Assembly: GCA_035299085.1 (NCBI GenBank)
Contig: DATGXG010000029.1
Span: 1-64,000 of the forward strand
DNA: 64,000 nt
Direction of reading: 5' to 3'
Source: Bacteroidales bacterium
GTDB lineage: Bacteria > Bacteroidota > Bacteroidia > Bacteroidales > UBA10428
Shown here piece by piece: positions 27,292 through 37,400 of the stretch. A program made the translations under genes and the position numbers. Numbering within the stretch: position 1 is the first letter of the stretch; each line of letters begins with the position of its first letter. The notes beneath the pieces were generated by a model. It was not told where the DNA came from and did not search any database. It saw nothing but the letters and a program-made list of their open reading frames with translations.

Positions 27292-29313
27292 ATGAAGAAA
27301 CTTTACATATTCCTGGCATTTTTCGCGATTCTCATCATTGCAGGCGCTTTCTATCTGCCTAAAGCACATAAATGGGCAAGGGCACATGTTAACTATATTA
27401 CAAACACCGAGGATCATCCGCTTCTTTGCACGCGTTGCCACTTGTACCAGACATCATCAGGTATGGTCTATAATATGGTGAATGCGGACTATTATTCACC
27501 GTTCAACCTTGTCGGTACAAAAGACGGGTCAAAACTTTATGTGGTGGCCGAAGAGGGCAACTACCTGCTTGTTGTGGATGCGAAAAAAGGGAAGGTAACC
27601 GATAAAATCAAAGTCGGTGAAAGGCCTCACAGCGTGGTGCTTAATAAAGATGAAACGTTGGCATATGTCAGCAACCAGTGGGCAGAATGTGTTTTTGTAA
27701 TCGACCTGAAGAATAACAGAGTCATTGATACACTGAAAACCGGTGACGGTCCTGCCGGCGTTGCATTAAGTGCCGATAATCATTACCTGTATGCAGTTAA
27801 TTCCTATACCTCCAATCTATCGGTTATTGATCTTAAAACCCGTGACGAAATTAAACGTCTTGATCTTGGCAATAACCCTACCGGTATACAGCCAAGTCCT
27901 GATGGCAGCCAGTTGCTGATAACCAGCCGCCGCTCACAGTCATTACCTTATGATGATACTCTTTCATGTGAAATGACTGTTATTGACGATAAGACCCAGA
28001 AGGTATCCAACCGGTTGCATATTAAAGATGCCTACCTGATGGAGAACGTGGCGTTTACTCCCCAGGGCGACCTTGCCTTTTTCCCGCTTATCCGCCCTAA
28101 AAACAATGTTCCCACGCTCCAGGTTGATCGCGGCTGGATGATGACAAACGGTTTCGGAATCATTGAAATGAAGAATGGCGGCCGTATTATTGAATTATTG
28201 ATGGATGAGCCGAACCAGTATTTTGCAGATCCTTTTGATATTGTTATTACACCCGACGGTAAAGAAGCTTTTATATCAAGCTCAGGCGTCGACTATGTTT
28301 CCGTAATCAATATTGATTCAGTCAGGAATATTATCAGCCATACACCGGATGAAGTGTTGAATGCCTATTCCGATTACCTGGGACTGGCTGACCGGTTTGT
28401 TATCAGGAGGATAAAAACGGGTCCTAACCCCAAAGGACTGACCATTTCACCTGACGGATCAAAAGTGTATGTGGCTGAACATTTGAATGACCGCATTGCA
28501 GTGATTGATACCAAAAACCTTGAAGTTGAAAGAACCATAAGCCTGGGAGGACCGAAGAGGGTGACTGTACCGAGACGTGGCAGACAAGTGCTGAATAGTG
28601 CGGGAGGTACATTTCAGACACAATATTCCTGCTATACCTGTCATCCCGATGTAAATGAGGATGGTCTGTGTTATAATATGGCTTCAAAGGATATGGGCCG
28701 CAATGTCACCAATACACAGTCGCTCCGTGATATCTTTCATACTTCTCCTTTCAAATGGAACGGTAAAAACCAGACTGCCTATAAGCAGGACGGAATGAGG
28801 TTTTCAACGGTTCTTACCCGTAATGAAGCCTTTAATTACGATGACCTCGATGCGATTGTCGCCTATATCTATACTGGAATCAAGTATCCACCGAACCTGC
28901 AGTTCAATCCTCACGGTGAACTTACAGAGATGCAGAAGAAAGGCAAGGCAATCTTTGAACGCACCCATATGACAAATGGTACCGAAATTCCTGAAGCAAA
29001 CCGGTGTGTAACCTGTCATCCCGCCCCGTATTATACGAACCGTAAGCCTTTCTATGTGGGTACGCTTGCCAGAACCGATGATAGTATACTGTTTGATACG
29101 CCTCACCTGAATAACATCTATGCCACTTCACCTTACCTCCATGACGGAAGGGCAAAGACACTGGAGGAAATATGGACATTGTACGGAAAAACGGAAAAAC
29201 ACGGAGCCGTAAATGACCTGACAAAAATGGAACTCAACTACCTGGTAGAATACCTGAAATCGTTACGGGCACCGGAGTATGAGAAAGCGGACATGGAACG
29301 AAATAAAAAATAA
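27292..29313 (+). CDS. YVTN beta-propeller protein with three c-type heme motifs (MauG/CcP-like C-terminus)
   Basis: A 673-residue protein anchored by one N-terminal transmembrane helix (about 5-21). CxxCH motifs: Cys46-Cys49-His50 (CTRCH), Cys447-Cys450-His451 (CYTCH), Cys572-Cys575-His576 (CVTCH). Residues 75-430 are a YVTN-type seven-bladed propeller (SKLYVVAEEGNYLLVVD, LAYVSNQWAECVFVID, YLYAVNSYTSNLSVID). The two later hemes lie in a region like diheme cytochrome c peroxidase/MauG (DTPHLNNIYATSPYLHDGRAKTLEE). It should be a periplasm-facing electron-transfer or peroxidase-like oxidase. It follows the HzsA-like gene by 1 bp. Whether it oxidises a small molecule or a protein cannot be seen. 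Confidence 0.82.
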   Translation: MKKLYIFLAFFAILIIAGAFYLPKAHKWARAHVNYITNTEDHPLLCTRCHLYQTSSGMVYNMVNADYYSPFNLVGTKDGSKLYVVAEEGNYLLVVDAKKGKVTDKIKVGERPHSVVLNKDETLAYVSNQWAECVFVIDLKNNRVIDTLKTGDGPAGVALSADNHYLYAVNSYTSNLSVIDLKTRDEIKRLDLGNNPTGIQPSPDGSQLLITSRRSQSLPYDDTLSCEMTVIDDKTQKVSNRLHIKDAYLMENVAFTPQGDLAFFPLIRPKNNVPTLQVDRGWMMTNGFGIIEMKNGGRIIELLMDEPNQYFADPFDIVITPDGKEAFISSSGVDYVSVINIDSVRNIISHTPDEVLNAYSDYLGLADRFVIRRIKTGPNPKGLTISPDGSKVYVAEHLNDRIAVIDTKNLEVERTISLGGPKRVTVPRRGRQVLNSAGGTFQTQYSCYTCHPDVNEDGLCYNMASKDMGRNVTNTQSLRDIFHTSPFKWNGKNQTAYKQDGMRFSTVLTRNEAFNYDDLDAIVAYIYTGIKYPPNLQFNPHGELTEMQKKGKAIFERTHMTNGTEIPEANRCVTCHPAPYYTNRKPFYVGTLARTDDSILFDTPHLNNIYATSPYLHDGRAKTLEEIWTLYGKTEKHGAVNDLTKMELNYLVEYLKSLRAPEYEKADMERNKK

Positions 29314-29341
29314 CCTTTTATAAACCATATCTAAGTAACCT

Positions 29342-30523
29342 ATGAAATCGAGAGTTTTGAAATATGGATTTGCTGCTGTTACAGTCCTTGTTTTCTCGGC
29401 CATTCTGCTGACAGGATGTAAAAATGCCAATTCTGGAAAAGGAACGGGAGAATCGAACACGGAAGGAACAACCGGAAAAGACGCGTATGTGGAAGGACCT
29501 TCAGCTACAAAGTCAATAAAAGCAGCTAACGGAATGCCTGTTTACGGCAACTGGAAGAACTTTACCACAAAAGACGGGCTGCCTTCAGATAAGGTTTATG
29601 CAGTAAAAATTGACGGTGACCGCGTTCTGGTAGGCACCCACAACGGGTTGGCTGTATACCAGGATAATAAATGGAAGGTATATACAACCAAAGACGGCCT
29701 CTCGCACAATGGTATCGTGTCGGTGGATGTAAGCCCTGTAACAGGCGATGTCTGGATTGGGACCCTTGGCGGACTTACCCGGTGGTCGGGAGGTAAATTT
29801 GAGACATTCAACCAGTTTAACAGCGGGATGCCTAATGACCTGGTTTACAATGTGGTTTGCGATGGAAAGGACATCTGGATTGCCACTGGAGGAGGAGCCG
29901 GACATTATGATACCTACACCAAACAGTGGGAAATTTTTACCGAGATCAATGCCCCTATGCATGAGCCCTGGACCTATGCATTAAGCGTTGGTGATGGTAA
30001 GGTGTATATTGCTGCCTGGGGAGGAGGAATTATCGAATATGACAAAAAAGAGAAGCATTTCAGGGATTATACCGATCCGGACGGATTTATGGAAATTGAC
30101 CTGCTGCCCAATGACGGGCCCGTTCATGATATTACAACGGCAACGGCCTATGCAAACGGGATTCTCTGGGTATCCAGTTACTTTGGAATGTGCCGTTACG
30201 ACGGCAAAAACTGGACCGGGTATTATGATCATGACAGCGGTTTGGCCAGCAATTTCATCAATTTCATGAGGGTTAACGGCCGTGTAGCCTATGCCTGCAC
30301 TGACAAGGGCCTCAGCACCACAGACGGTAAAACCTGGGTAACCTATAAAAGGAATGAAAATGACGAAAACGGTGTGGCTATCATCACATCGGGAACTGAA
30401 AAAACTGAGATACCGATGAAACCCTGCATAGCTCACAGTTTTGTAATCAATGCCGATGCAAAGGGAGACGTAGTATGGGTTGCCACTTCAAAAGGCGTTA
30501 GCCGCGGTGAAGTAATCAATTAA
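29342..30523 (+). CDS. Two-component-regulator-type propeller lipoprotein
   Basis: A 393-residue lipoprotein (lipobox LLTGC). The mature protein is built from repeats of the regulator propeller type: FTTKDGLPSDKVYAV, VGTHNGLAVY, YTTKDGLSHNGIVSV, IGTLGGLTRW, SSYFGMCRYDGKNW. These blades form the sensor part of hybrid two-component proteins in Bacteroides, but here there is no kinase, transmembrane or output domain. It is therefore a stand-alone periplasmic propeller, perhaps a ligand-binding or scaffolding subunit for the neighbouring cytochrome. It starts 28 bp after the triheme gene. Confidence 0.78.
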   Translation: MKSRVLKYGFAAVTVLVFSAILLTGCKNANSGKGTGESNTEGTTGKDAYVEGPSATKSIKAANGMPVYGNWKNFTTKDGLPSDKVYAVKIDGDRVLVGTHNGLAVYQDNKWKVYTTKDGLSHNGIVSVDVSPVTGDVWIGTLGGLTRWSGGKFETFNQFNSGMPNDLVYNVVCDGKDIWIATGGGAGHYDTYTKQWEIFTEINAPMHEPWTYALSVGDGKVYIAAWGGGIIEYDKKEKHFRDYTDPDGFMEIDLLPNDGPVHDITTATAYANGILWVSSYFGMCRYDGKNWTGYYDHDSGLASNFINFMRVNGRVAYACTDKGLSTTDGKTWVTYKRNENDENGVAIITSGTEKTEIPMKPCIAHSFVINADAKGDVVWVATSKGVSRGEVIN

Positions 30524-30560
30524 CCAAACAAAGAAATTAAACCTAAAATTAACTGATACA

Positions 30561-31136
30561 ATGGAGAAAAATAAGGTACTGATCGATCTCAACAGGCTGA
30601 CTGACGGCGAGCGTGCAGAGATGAAAAAACTGGGAATTCTTGGTTCGGAACAGGCAATCATAGATTACATCTACCCAAAGGTACATGAAGACAGGCCCCC
30701 GATTGAAAAACATGCCGTTCATATTCCCAACACGCTGAATGAAGCCTATGATTATCAGAAGCCATCATCCTTTTCAAGGGCCCTTAAACTCGAATTCGGC
30801 GGCTATAAAATCATGCTGATTTCAGGAACCGCCAGTGTCAATGAAGACGGAAAACCTGAATACATCGGCGATTTCAAGGCACAGGTATGGCGTACCTATC
30901 GCAATATAACAACCCTGTTGACGGCTGAAGGCATGACATGGCACGATGTGGTAAGAACCACCAATTATTTAAGGGATATTGAACGCGATTATGATGAATT
31001 CAACAGAATAAGGACCACTTTCTATAACTGGATGAAACTGGACCCGTTGCCCGCAAGCACCGGTATACAGGCAAGGCTTTGCTGGGAAACCCTGCTTTAT
31101 GAGATTGAAGTATATGCAGTTTGTAAAATAAAATAA
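30561..31136 (+). CDS. Rid/YjgF-fold protein resembling the C-terminal half of chorismatases
   Basis: A 191-residue cytoplasmic protein: about 65 residues of N-terminal extension, then a Rid (YjgF/YER057c) fold. It reads FSRALKLE, MLISGTASV (residues 85-93), GDFKAQVWRTYRNITTLL and PASTGIQARL (164-173). In RidA the motif before the last strand is PAR-S with the essential Arg105; here that Arg aligns with Ser166, so imine deaminase activity is doubtful. The SGTAS and Q-T-N pattern is closer to chorismatases of the FkbO/Hyg5/XanB2 type, which are longer and need a matching N-terminal half that is absent here. A DAHP synthase two genes downstream makes an aromatic substrate plausible. Confidence 0.65.
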   Translation: MEKNKVLIDLNRLTDGERAEMKKLGILGSEQAIIDYIYPKVHEDRPPIEKHAVHIPNTLNEAYDYQKPSSFSRALKLEFGGYKIMLISGTASVNEDGKPEYIGDFKAQVWRTYRNITTLLTAEGMTWHDVVRTTNYLRDIERDYDEFNRIRTTFYNWMKLDPLPASTGIQARLCWETLLYEIEVYAVCKIK

Positions 31137-31145
31137 CGCACTGTT

Positions 31146-32435
31146 ATGAAACCTGTCTTGCAATCAATTGCCATCTTTTTGCTGCTGGTGGTATCAACAA
31201 TGACCGCCCTGGCACAGTCATATTCTGAAAAGAATTACGGGAACATTCCCGATAATTTTGTGGCTTATGACAATTATACCAAGGCTTATAAATACCATTT
31301 CCTTACCCCGATGCAATTTTACGGTGCCGGACGCGAAATACCGGAGCCTGCCGGGTTAAAGGAAGTCAGGATTGGGTTTCTCGGGCCCCTGGAAGGTTCG
31401 GTCATCGTACCATATGGCAAACAAATGCTGAACGGTGCCACCCTTGCCCTGGAAGAAGCCAATAAAAAGGGCGGCTATAAAGGAGTTCCCTATAAAATGA
31501 TGATCCATAATGATGTGGGTCTTTGGGGGGCTGCTGCAAACGAAGTGGTGAAAATGGATGACGAGGGTGTCTGGTGCTGGCTGGGTTCGATTGATGACAT
31601 TGTTTCGCATGTGGCCATTCGCGTAACCCTGAAACTCGAGATTCCGATGGTTTGCACCGGTGACCCTGATCCTACATTCACTGAAACCAATATCCCCTGG
31701 GTAGTGAGGGTAATTCCCGATGACCGCCAGAGTTGCTATGTGCTGTCGAATTACGTATTCGAAATAGCCAAGTACAAAAGGGTGGCCGTAATCAGGGTAA
31801 ATAACCGGTATGGCCGCGTAGGTGTTGTTCATTTCAACAAAACTGCCACAAGGCTTGGCCATCCGATTATCATTGAAGAACGATTTAAAGACGGTGAAAC
31901 CGATTTCTCGGCCCAGATCGACAGGGTTAAGGAAACTAAACCGGATGCACTGGTTATCTGGGGTAACCCGAAAGAATCAGCGCTGATCCTTCAGCAACTG
32001 AGAGCTAAAGGATTGAATCAACCTGTTTTTGCCTCCGACAGGATTGTGAATCCCGAATTTTTAAAGATTGCCGGCGACCTGGCAAACGGTGTCATGACTA
32101 CCTGCCAGTATAATCCCGATTCAAAGGATCCCAAGCTGGCTGCCTTCAGGGCCGCTTATAAAAAACGGTTCGGCATGGACCCGGATGTGTTTGCACTCCA
32201 TGCTTATGACGGCATGAATATTATTATCAAGTCGATTGAAAAGGCCGGTCTAAACAGGGCCAAAATCCGAGACGTCCTCACCGACCTGAAAACATTCCAG
32301 AATTACGACGGCGTTTCGGGAAAGATCATATTCGACAAGACCTGGAATAATATTCGCCCCATTTATGTGGCTAACATTAAAAATGGTAAATTTGAATTCT
32401 CTCCTGCACCGCCTTATAAAAAGAGTGTTTTGTAG
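31146..32435 (+). CDS. LivK/LivJ-type periplasmic ligand-binding protein
   Basis: A 429-residue exported protein with signal peptide (ends near ALAQS). After an unusual leader of about 50 residues it has the type I periplasmic-binding fold: IGFLGPLEGSVIVPYGKQMLNGATLALEEAN, the hinge-type strand RVAVIRVNNRYGR, and DVFALHAYDGMNIIIKSIEKAG near the C-terminus. This family binds branched-chain amino acids, amides, urea or aromatic acids for Liv-type ABC importers. No permease or ATPase gene is in the window, so it may act as a stand-alone carrier or sensor. Some alcohol-dehydrogenase (PQQ) gene clusters also pair such proteins with YVTN propellers. Confidence 0.83.
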   Translation: MKPVLQSIAIFLLLVVSTMTALAQSYSEKNYGNIPDNFVAYDNYTKAYKYHFLTPMQFYGAGREIPEPAGLKEVRIGFLGPLEGSVIVPYGKQMLNGATLALEEANKKGGYKGVPYKMMIHNDVGLWGAAANEVVKMDDEGVWCWLGSIDDIVSHVAIRVTLKLEIPMVCTGDPDPTFTETNIPWVVRVIPDDRQSCYVLSNYVFEIAKYKRVAVIRVNNRYGRVGVVHFNKTATRLGHPIIIEERFKDGETDFSAQIDRVKETKPDALVIWGNPKESALILQQLRAKGLNQPVFASDRIVNPEFLKIAGDLANGVMTTCQYNPDSKDPKLAAFRAAYKKRFGMDPDVFALHAYDGMNIIIKSIEKAGLNRAKIRDVLTDLKTFQNYDGVSGKIIFDKTWNNIRPIYVANIKNGKFEFSPAPPYKKSVL

Positions 32436-32466
32436 GATATTGAATTAAGAAGATAAACCTAAAAGG

Positions 32467-33321
32467 ATGGAAGCAATAGTAAGCGGAAAAGAGCTGGCAG
32501 GGTGCGCCGTCCCTCTGAAGATAAAAGAAACCGAAAAAAAAGATCCGGTCATCGTAAGAGTTAACGACGTAGAATTCGGGGGTCAGCAGGTAGTTGTTAT
32601 CGCAGGCCCCTGTGCAGTTGAGAATATGACTCAACTCACTGAAACAGCTGTCTCAGTTAAGAAGGGCAACGCGAAAATGCTTCGCGGGGGCGCTTTTAAA
32701 CCGCGTTCATCACCCTACAGTTTTCAGGGCCTCGGTGAACAGGGTTTGAAGATGCTGAGGGAAATAAGCAATCAGACCGGGTTACCTGTGGTTACCGAAG
32801 TTATCGATATCCGGCAGATTGAAATGGTCAGCAAATATGCCGACATGCTCCAGGTAGGTTCACGCAATATGCAGAATTTCCCCCTGCTGAAGGAAATTGG
32901 TATGACCCGTAAGCCGGTTCTCCTGAAAAGAGGAATGATGGCTACAATTGAAGAGTTTATTCTGGCCGCTGAATATATTCTCAGCCAGGGCAATGACCAG
33001 GTTGTGCTGTGTGAAAGAGGTATCCGCACGTTCGAAACATCAACAAGGAATACACTCGATTTGAGCGCTGTTCCTGTATTGAAATCAAGATCTCCGCTTC
33101 CGGTAATTGTCGATCCCAGTCATGGAACTGGTATCCGGAGCCTTGTACCACCGCTTGCAAAAGCTGCTGTGGCTGCAGGTGCCGACGGACTGATTATGGA
33201 AGTCCATTACAAACCTGAAGAAGCATTGTGCGACGGCCAACAGTCGCTCGATCTGAATGAATTCAGTAAACTCATGAATGATCTTGGCCGGATAGCCAGG
33301 GCAGTCGACAGGAGCATCTGA
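32467..33321 (+). CDS. 3-deoxy-7-phosphoheptulonate (DAHP) synthase, type I-beta
   Basis: A 284-residue cytoplasmic enzyme for the first step of the shikimate pathway (PEP plus erythrose 4-phosphate to DAHP). Metal-binding and active-site blocks are intact: Cys49 in VIAGPCAVE, LRGGAFKPRSSPYSF, QVGSRNMQNF, LLKRGM, VDPSHGTG and MEVHYKPEEALCDGQQSL. The N-terminus of about 40 residues is shorter than a ferredoxin-like or chorismate-mutase regulatory domain, so it is probably not feedback-inhibited. Its setting between two periplasmic binding protein genes, away from other aro genes, suggests a dedicated pathway copy rather than the housekeeping enzyme. Confidence 0.9.
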   Translation: MEAIVSGKELAGCAVPLKIKETEKKDPVIVRVNDVEFGGQQVVVIAGPCAVENMTQLTETAVSVKKGNAKMLRGGAFKPRSSPYSFQGLGEQGLKMLREISNQTGLPVVTEVIDIRQIEMVSKYADMLQVGSRNMQNFPLLKEIGMTRKPVLLKRGMMATIEEFILAAEYILSQGNDQVVLCERGIRTFETSTRNTLDLSAVPVLKSRSPLPVIVDPSHGTGIRSLVPPLAKAAVAAGADGLIMEVHYKPEEALCDGQQSLDLNEFSKLMNDLGRIARAVDRSI

Positions 33322-33332
33322 ACAATGGTATC

Positions 33333-34424
33333 ATGAAATTACCATTAAGCATATTTTTACTTGCTGCTTGTTTCCTTTCGCTGATAGCTCAAAAATCCGA
33401 ACCGGTTAAGATCGGTTACCTTATACAGGATAACACATACGTCTCTGCCCGGCAAGGCGCCGAACTGGCGGTTAAAACAGCAAATGAAAAGGGAGGTCTT
33501 GACGGCCGCCCTTTTCAGGTTATTGTGAAAAGCATGGAAGGCCCATGGGGAACAGGATCTAAACAGGCTGTCGACCTTATTTTTGAGGATAAAGTCTGGG
33601 CGTTGCTTGGTACCCATGACGGCAGGAATGGTCACCTTGTAGAACAGGCTGCCACCAAATCGACAACTGTTTTTGTTTCTGCATGGCCTTCAGACCCTAC
33701 ACTTTCCTATGCTTTCGTTCCCTGGTTTTTCAACGTGGTGCCAACCGACCTGGAACAGGCTGATATGCTGATTAACGATATTTATAACAGGAATAGATCG
33801 GCCAGGATTGCTGTCATAGCCGATGATTCCTACGAGGCAAAACAATCAGTTAAAGCCTTCCAAAGGATAACCGATGAAAAACGGCATGAAAAACCAGTTT
33901 TACTCAACTTTGAAACATACAAGGATAAACCGGCTGTATTTATATCTGAAATCAAAAAGAGCGGTGCAAATTGTATTGTACTGTTTGCAGGACCTCTTAA
34001 TTCAGCTGCAGTTGTCAGGGCCATTAAGGAACAAAGCTTGTCTTTGCCCTTGTATGCCTCATTGAATGTACTTAATGAAAATGTCTTAAAAGCAGGCCAA
34101 CTTAACGATATGAATAATATGCTGCAAATCCCTTCCGGATTATGGTCAGAAGTAAAAATCAAGCAATTCAGGCAGGCATATTTTAAAACCTATGGCAGTT
34201 ACCCGGGCCTTTCAGCCGCATTTGCATTTGATGGCATGAACGTACTTATTGAATCGATTAAAAAATGTAAAAGTTCTGAAAGGGAAAAAATACAGGAAGC
34301 CATTACGACATTTGACAGCGAAGGAGTCACCGGGCGTATCGCCTTTGATGAGCATGGCAACCGGAAGGATCTCAATGTAGTATGCCGTGTTCAGAATGGC
34401 TTGCCTGTCGCATTTATCAAATAG
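33333..34424 (+). CDS. Second LivJ-type periplasmic ligand-binding protein
   Basis: A 363-residue exported protein (signal peptide to about SLIAQK). Type I periplasmic-binding fold: IGYLIQDNTYVSARQGAELAVKTAN, GGLDGRPF, LGTHDGRNG, ARIAVIADDSYEAKQSVKAF, and FAFDGMNVLIESIKK. It is clearly related to, but divergent from, the protein encoded at 31146-32435. The DAHP synthase gene sits between them with gaps of 31 and 11 bp. No transporter membrane or ATPase subunit is near. Confidence 0.83.
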   Translation: MKLPLSIFLLAACFLSLIAQKSEPVKIGYLIQDNTYVSARQGAELAVKTANEKGGLDGRPFQVIVKSMEGPWGTGSKQAVDLIFEDKVWALLGTHDGRNGHLVEQAATKSTTVFVSAWPSDPTLSYAFVPWFFNVVPTDLEQADMLINDIYNRNRSARIAVIADDSYEAKQSVKAFQRITDEKRHEKPVLLNFETYKDKPAVFISEIKKSGANCIVLFAGPLNSAAVVRAIKEQSLSLPLYASLNVLNENVLKAGQLNDMNNMLQIPSGLWSEVKIKQFRQAYFKTYGSYPGLSAAFAFDGMNVLIESIKKCKSSEREKIQEAITTFDSEGVTGRIAFDEHGNRKDLNVVCRVQNGLPVAFIK

Positions 34425-34456
34425 TCAGCCTTATATTATTTTGTTAATTTTGAGCT

Positions 34457-37400
34457 ATGAAAAGCATTAAAATTACACTTGCGGTTGTTCTCGTGTTGCT
34501 CGCTTCAGCCTGCAAACAGAAAGATAACAACCAGAATCCTGCCGATCTGATAACCATTAAAACTCTTGGTCTCGCTTACCTTGAGGAATTCAAACTTCCG
34601 GAGGCGGAGGAACAATTTCTCAAATTCATTAAACTGGCACCAAAAGAAAAACTGGGATACGCCAACCTGGGACTCACCTACCTGAGAATGGCCCGCTATC
34701 CTGATGCGGAAAAGCAACTTCTGAAGGCTGTTGAAATTGATCCGGCTGATCCGGATATCAGGCTCATCCTTGCAACGGTATTCAAAATGGAGGATCAGAT
34801 TGATAAAGCCATCTCTCAACTGAAAGAAGCACTGAAAACTTCTCCTGGTCACATTAAAGTTCTTTATGAACTTACTGAAATTTATTCTAGCCGAAATGAC
34901 CCTGAATCGCAAAAACAGCGTGAAGAATACCTGATAGCACTGACTCATCAGGCCCCTGAAAACCTGGTGCCCCGACTGAACCTGACTGAAGTTTTTATCC
35001 GCAAACAGGAGAACGATTCAGCTGTTGCCATGCTGGAAGTTATTAAAAAGCAATATCCTGATTTTCCCAAAGAGGCTGCTCCTTACTATAACTCGACCCT
35101 TCAGCTGCTTAAAAAGAAAGATTCACCCAATGCGGTTGTCCAGTTCACCATATTCCACAATTACCTTAAAGTAACAGCTCCATACCAGGCCGGAATGATG
35201 GATCTGAAAGGACCAGGCGGTTCGCTTATCGGGTTTCCGCTTATTACTTTCGATCAGCAATCGCAGCTCAACACAATGGACCAGGGGGCAATACTTGAAG
35301 CGCTCAGGTACACCGATGTCACTGTATCTGCCGGTCTTGATGTGATCCAGGGAACAAGCGGTATCACTCACATTTCGGCTAGCGATTTTGACAGCGATGG
35401 CGATATTGACCTCTATGCCGGGATAAGCGATGCGGGCACGCCGAAACACTTTCTGCTGAGTAATGATCTTGGACGGTTTACCGATATCACATCAAAAGCG
35501 GGATTGGATCATAAAGAAAATGAAATAGCGTCGCGATTCGACGATTTTGACAACGATGGTTTCCTTGATTTATTCGTGATGGGTAAGGAAGGGAACATGC
35601 TTTACAGGAATGCAGGAAAAGCAAGCTTTGACAATGTAACCGGAAAAGCAAAACTCTCCTCGGATGCCGGGGGTAATAAACCGTTGTTTTTTGACGCTGA
35701 CCACGATGGTGATCTCGATCTTCTCGAACTGAAGTCCAACGGCATTTTCCTTTACAGGAACAATGGGGATGGTACATTCACAGAGCAGGCTGCCAAAATG
35801 GGACTTACTGCAACCAATATGAAAGCAGCCGGAGCTGCATTCGGCGATTTTGACGAAGACGGTGATATCGACCTGTTTGTCAGCAATGAAACCGGCAGCA
35901 ATGTGCTGTTTTCAAACCAGCGCGAAGGAATTTATAAAGACGTTACCTCAGCAAGCGGCCTTGTTTCAGAAGGAGGTTCATCAGTGGTGACCACGGCTGA
36001 CATCAACAATGATGGTTTCCTCGATCTTTTTGTAGGCTCGGTAAACGGCACCGGTCAGCTTCTTTATTTAAATAATCATGACGGCACTTTCAGGCGCCAG
36101 AATTCATCTGTGCTTACAGCTTTCAAAAATTTAAAAGTTTATGATGCCCGGTTCCTTGATTTTGATAATGATGGTTTCCAGGACCTGATTCTTGCCGGTG
36201 AATCTGCCGATAATTCAAGCGGTCTTGTTTTACTGCACAATAACAGCAAAGGTGATTTTACCGAAACAAAAGGGATCATGCCTGAAGAACCCAAAGCTGC
36301 CCGCCAGCTCGCTATTTTCGACTATAACGACGACGGGGATCTTGACCTGGCATTGGCCGGTATGAATGGTAAATTCTATTTGCTTCGCAATGACGGTGGA
36401 AACAACAACCACTATATCAAGATGAAGCTCATGGGATTAAAGGCGGGAAGCGCCAAGAACAATCACTTCGGTATAGGTGCGAAGGTTGAGGTCAGATCCG
36501 GTGAACTGTATCAAACCGTTGTGGTTACCGATCCTGATGTGCATTTTGGACTGGGTAATAAAAAACAGGCGGATGTGGTGCGCATTACCTGGACAAACGG
36601 AGTGCCGCAGAATATTTTCATGCCGAATTCGGACCAGGCCCTTATTGAGGCTCAGACACTCAAAGGATCATGTCCGTTCCTGTATACATGGAACGGTGCT
36701 GAATACGGCTTTGCCAAGGATATCCTTTGGCGAAGTGCCCTGGGAATGCCACTCGGCATCATGGGCGGAACAACGGCCTATGGCTTTGCCGATGCATCCG
36801 ATGATTATATCAGGATTTCAGGCGACCAGCTGAAGCCCAGAAAGGGTGTATATTCAGTTCAGGTGACTTCGGAACTCTGGGAAACCATTTACTTTGATGA
36901 ACTCGAACTCATCGCTGCCGATCACCCTGATTCTATCGATATTTTAATTCCCGAACAATTCACACCCCCGCCATTCCCGGGAAAAAAGGTGATGCAGGTT
37001 GCACATCCGATTCTGCCGGTTACTGCAGTAGATGAGCAGGGAAACGATATGATGCCCTGCCTCAGGGAGAAAGATGATGTGTATGTGGCCGGTTTCACAC
37101 CCGATAAATACCAGGGAATTGTAAATCTTCATGAACTGATTCTCGATCCTGGCAAAACTTCCTCGGCCACATTGCTTCTGTATTTGCAGGGATGGATCTT
37201 CCCCACCGATGCCAGCATCAACATGGCTCTTTCACAGTCGGATGAACTCAAGGTCACAGCTCCTGTTATCCAGGTTTTGAACAAATCGGGTAAATGGGTA
37301 ACGGTTATTGATAACCTGGGATTCCCCATGGGCAAGGATAAGACGGTTATTGTCGATCTGACAGGTAAATTTCTTTCGAATGATCACCGGGTGAAGATTG

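Noticed and set aside
34445..34452. TAATTTTG as a -7 promoter element for the 1172-aa protein
   Set aside because: It matches TAnnTTTG but lies 4 bp before the ATG and has no TTG 19 bp upstream, so it is likely chance.
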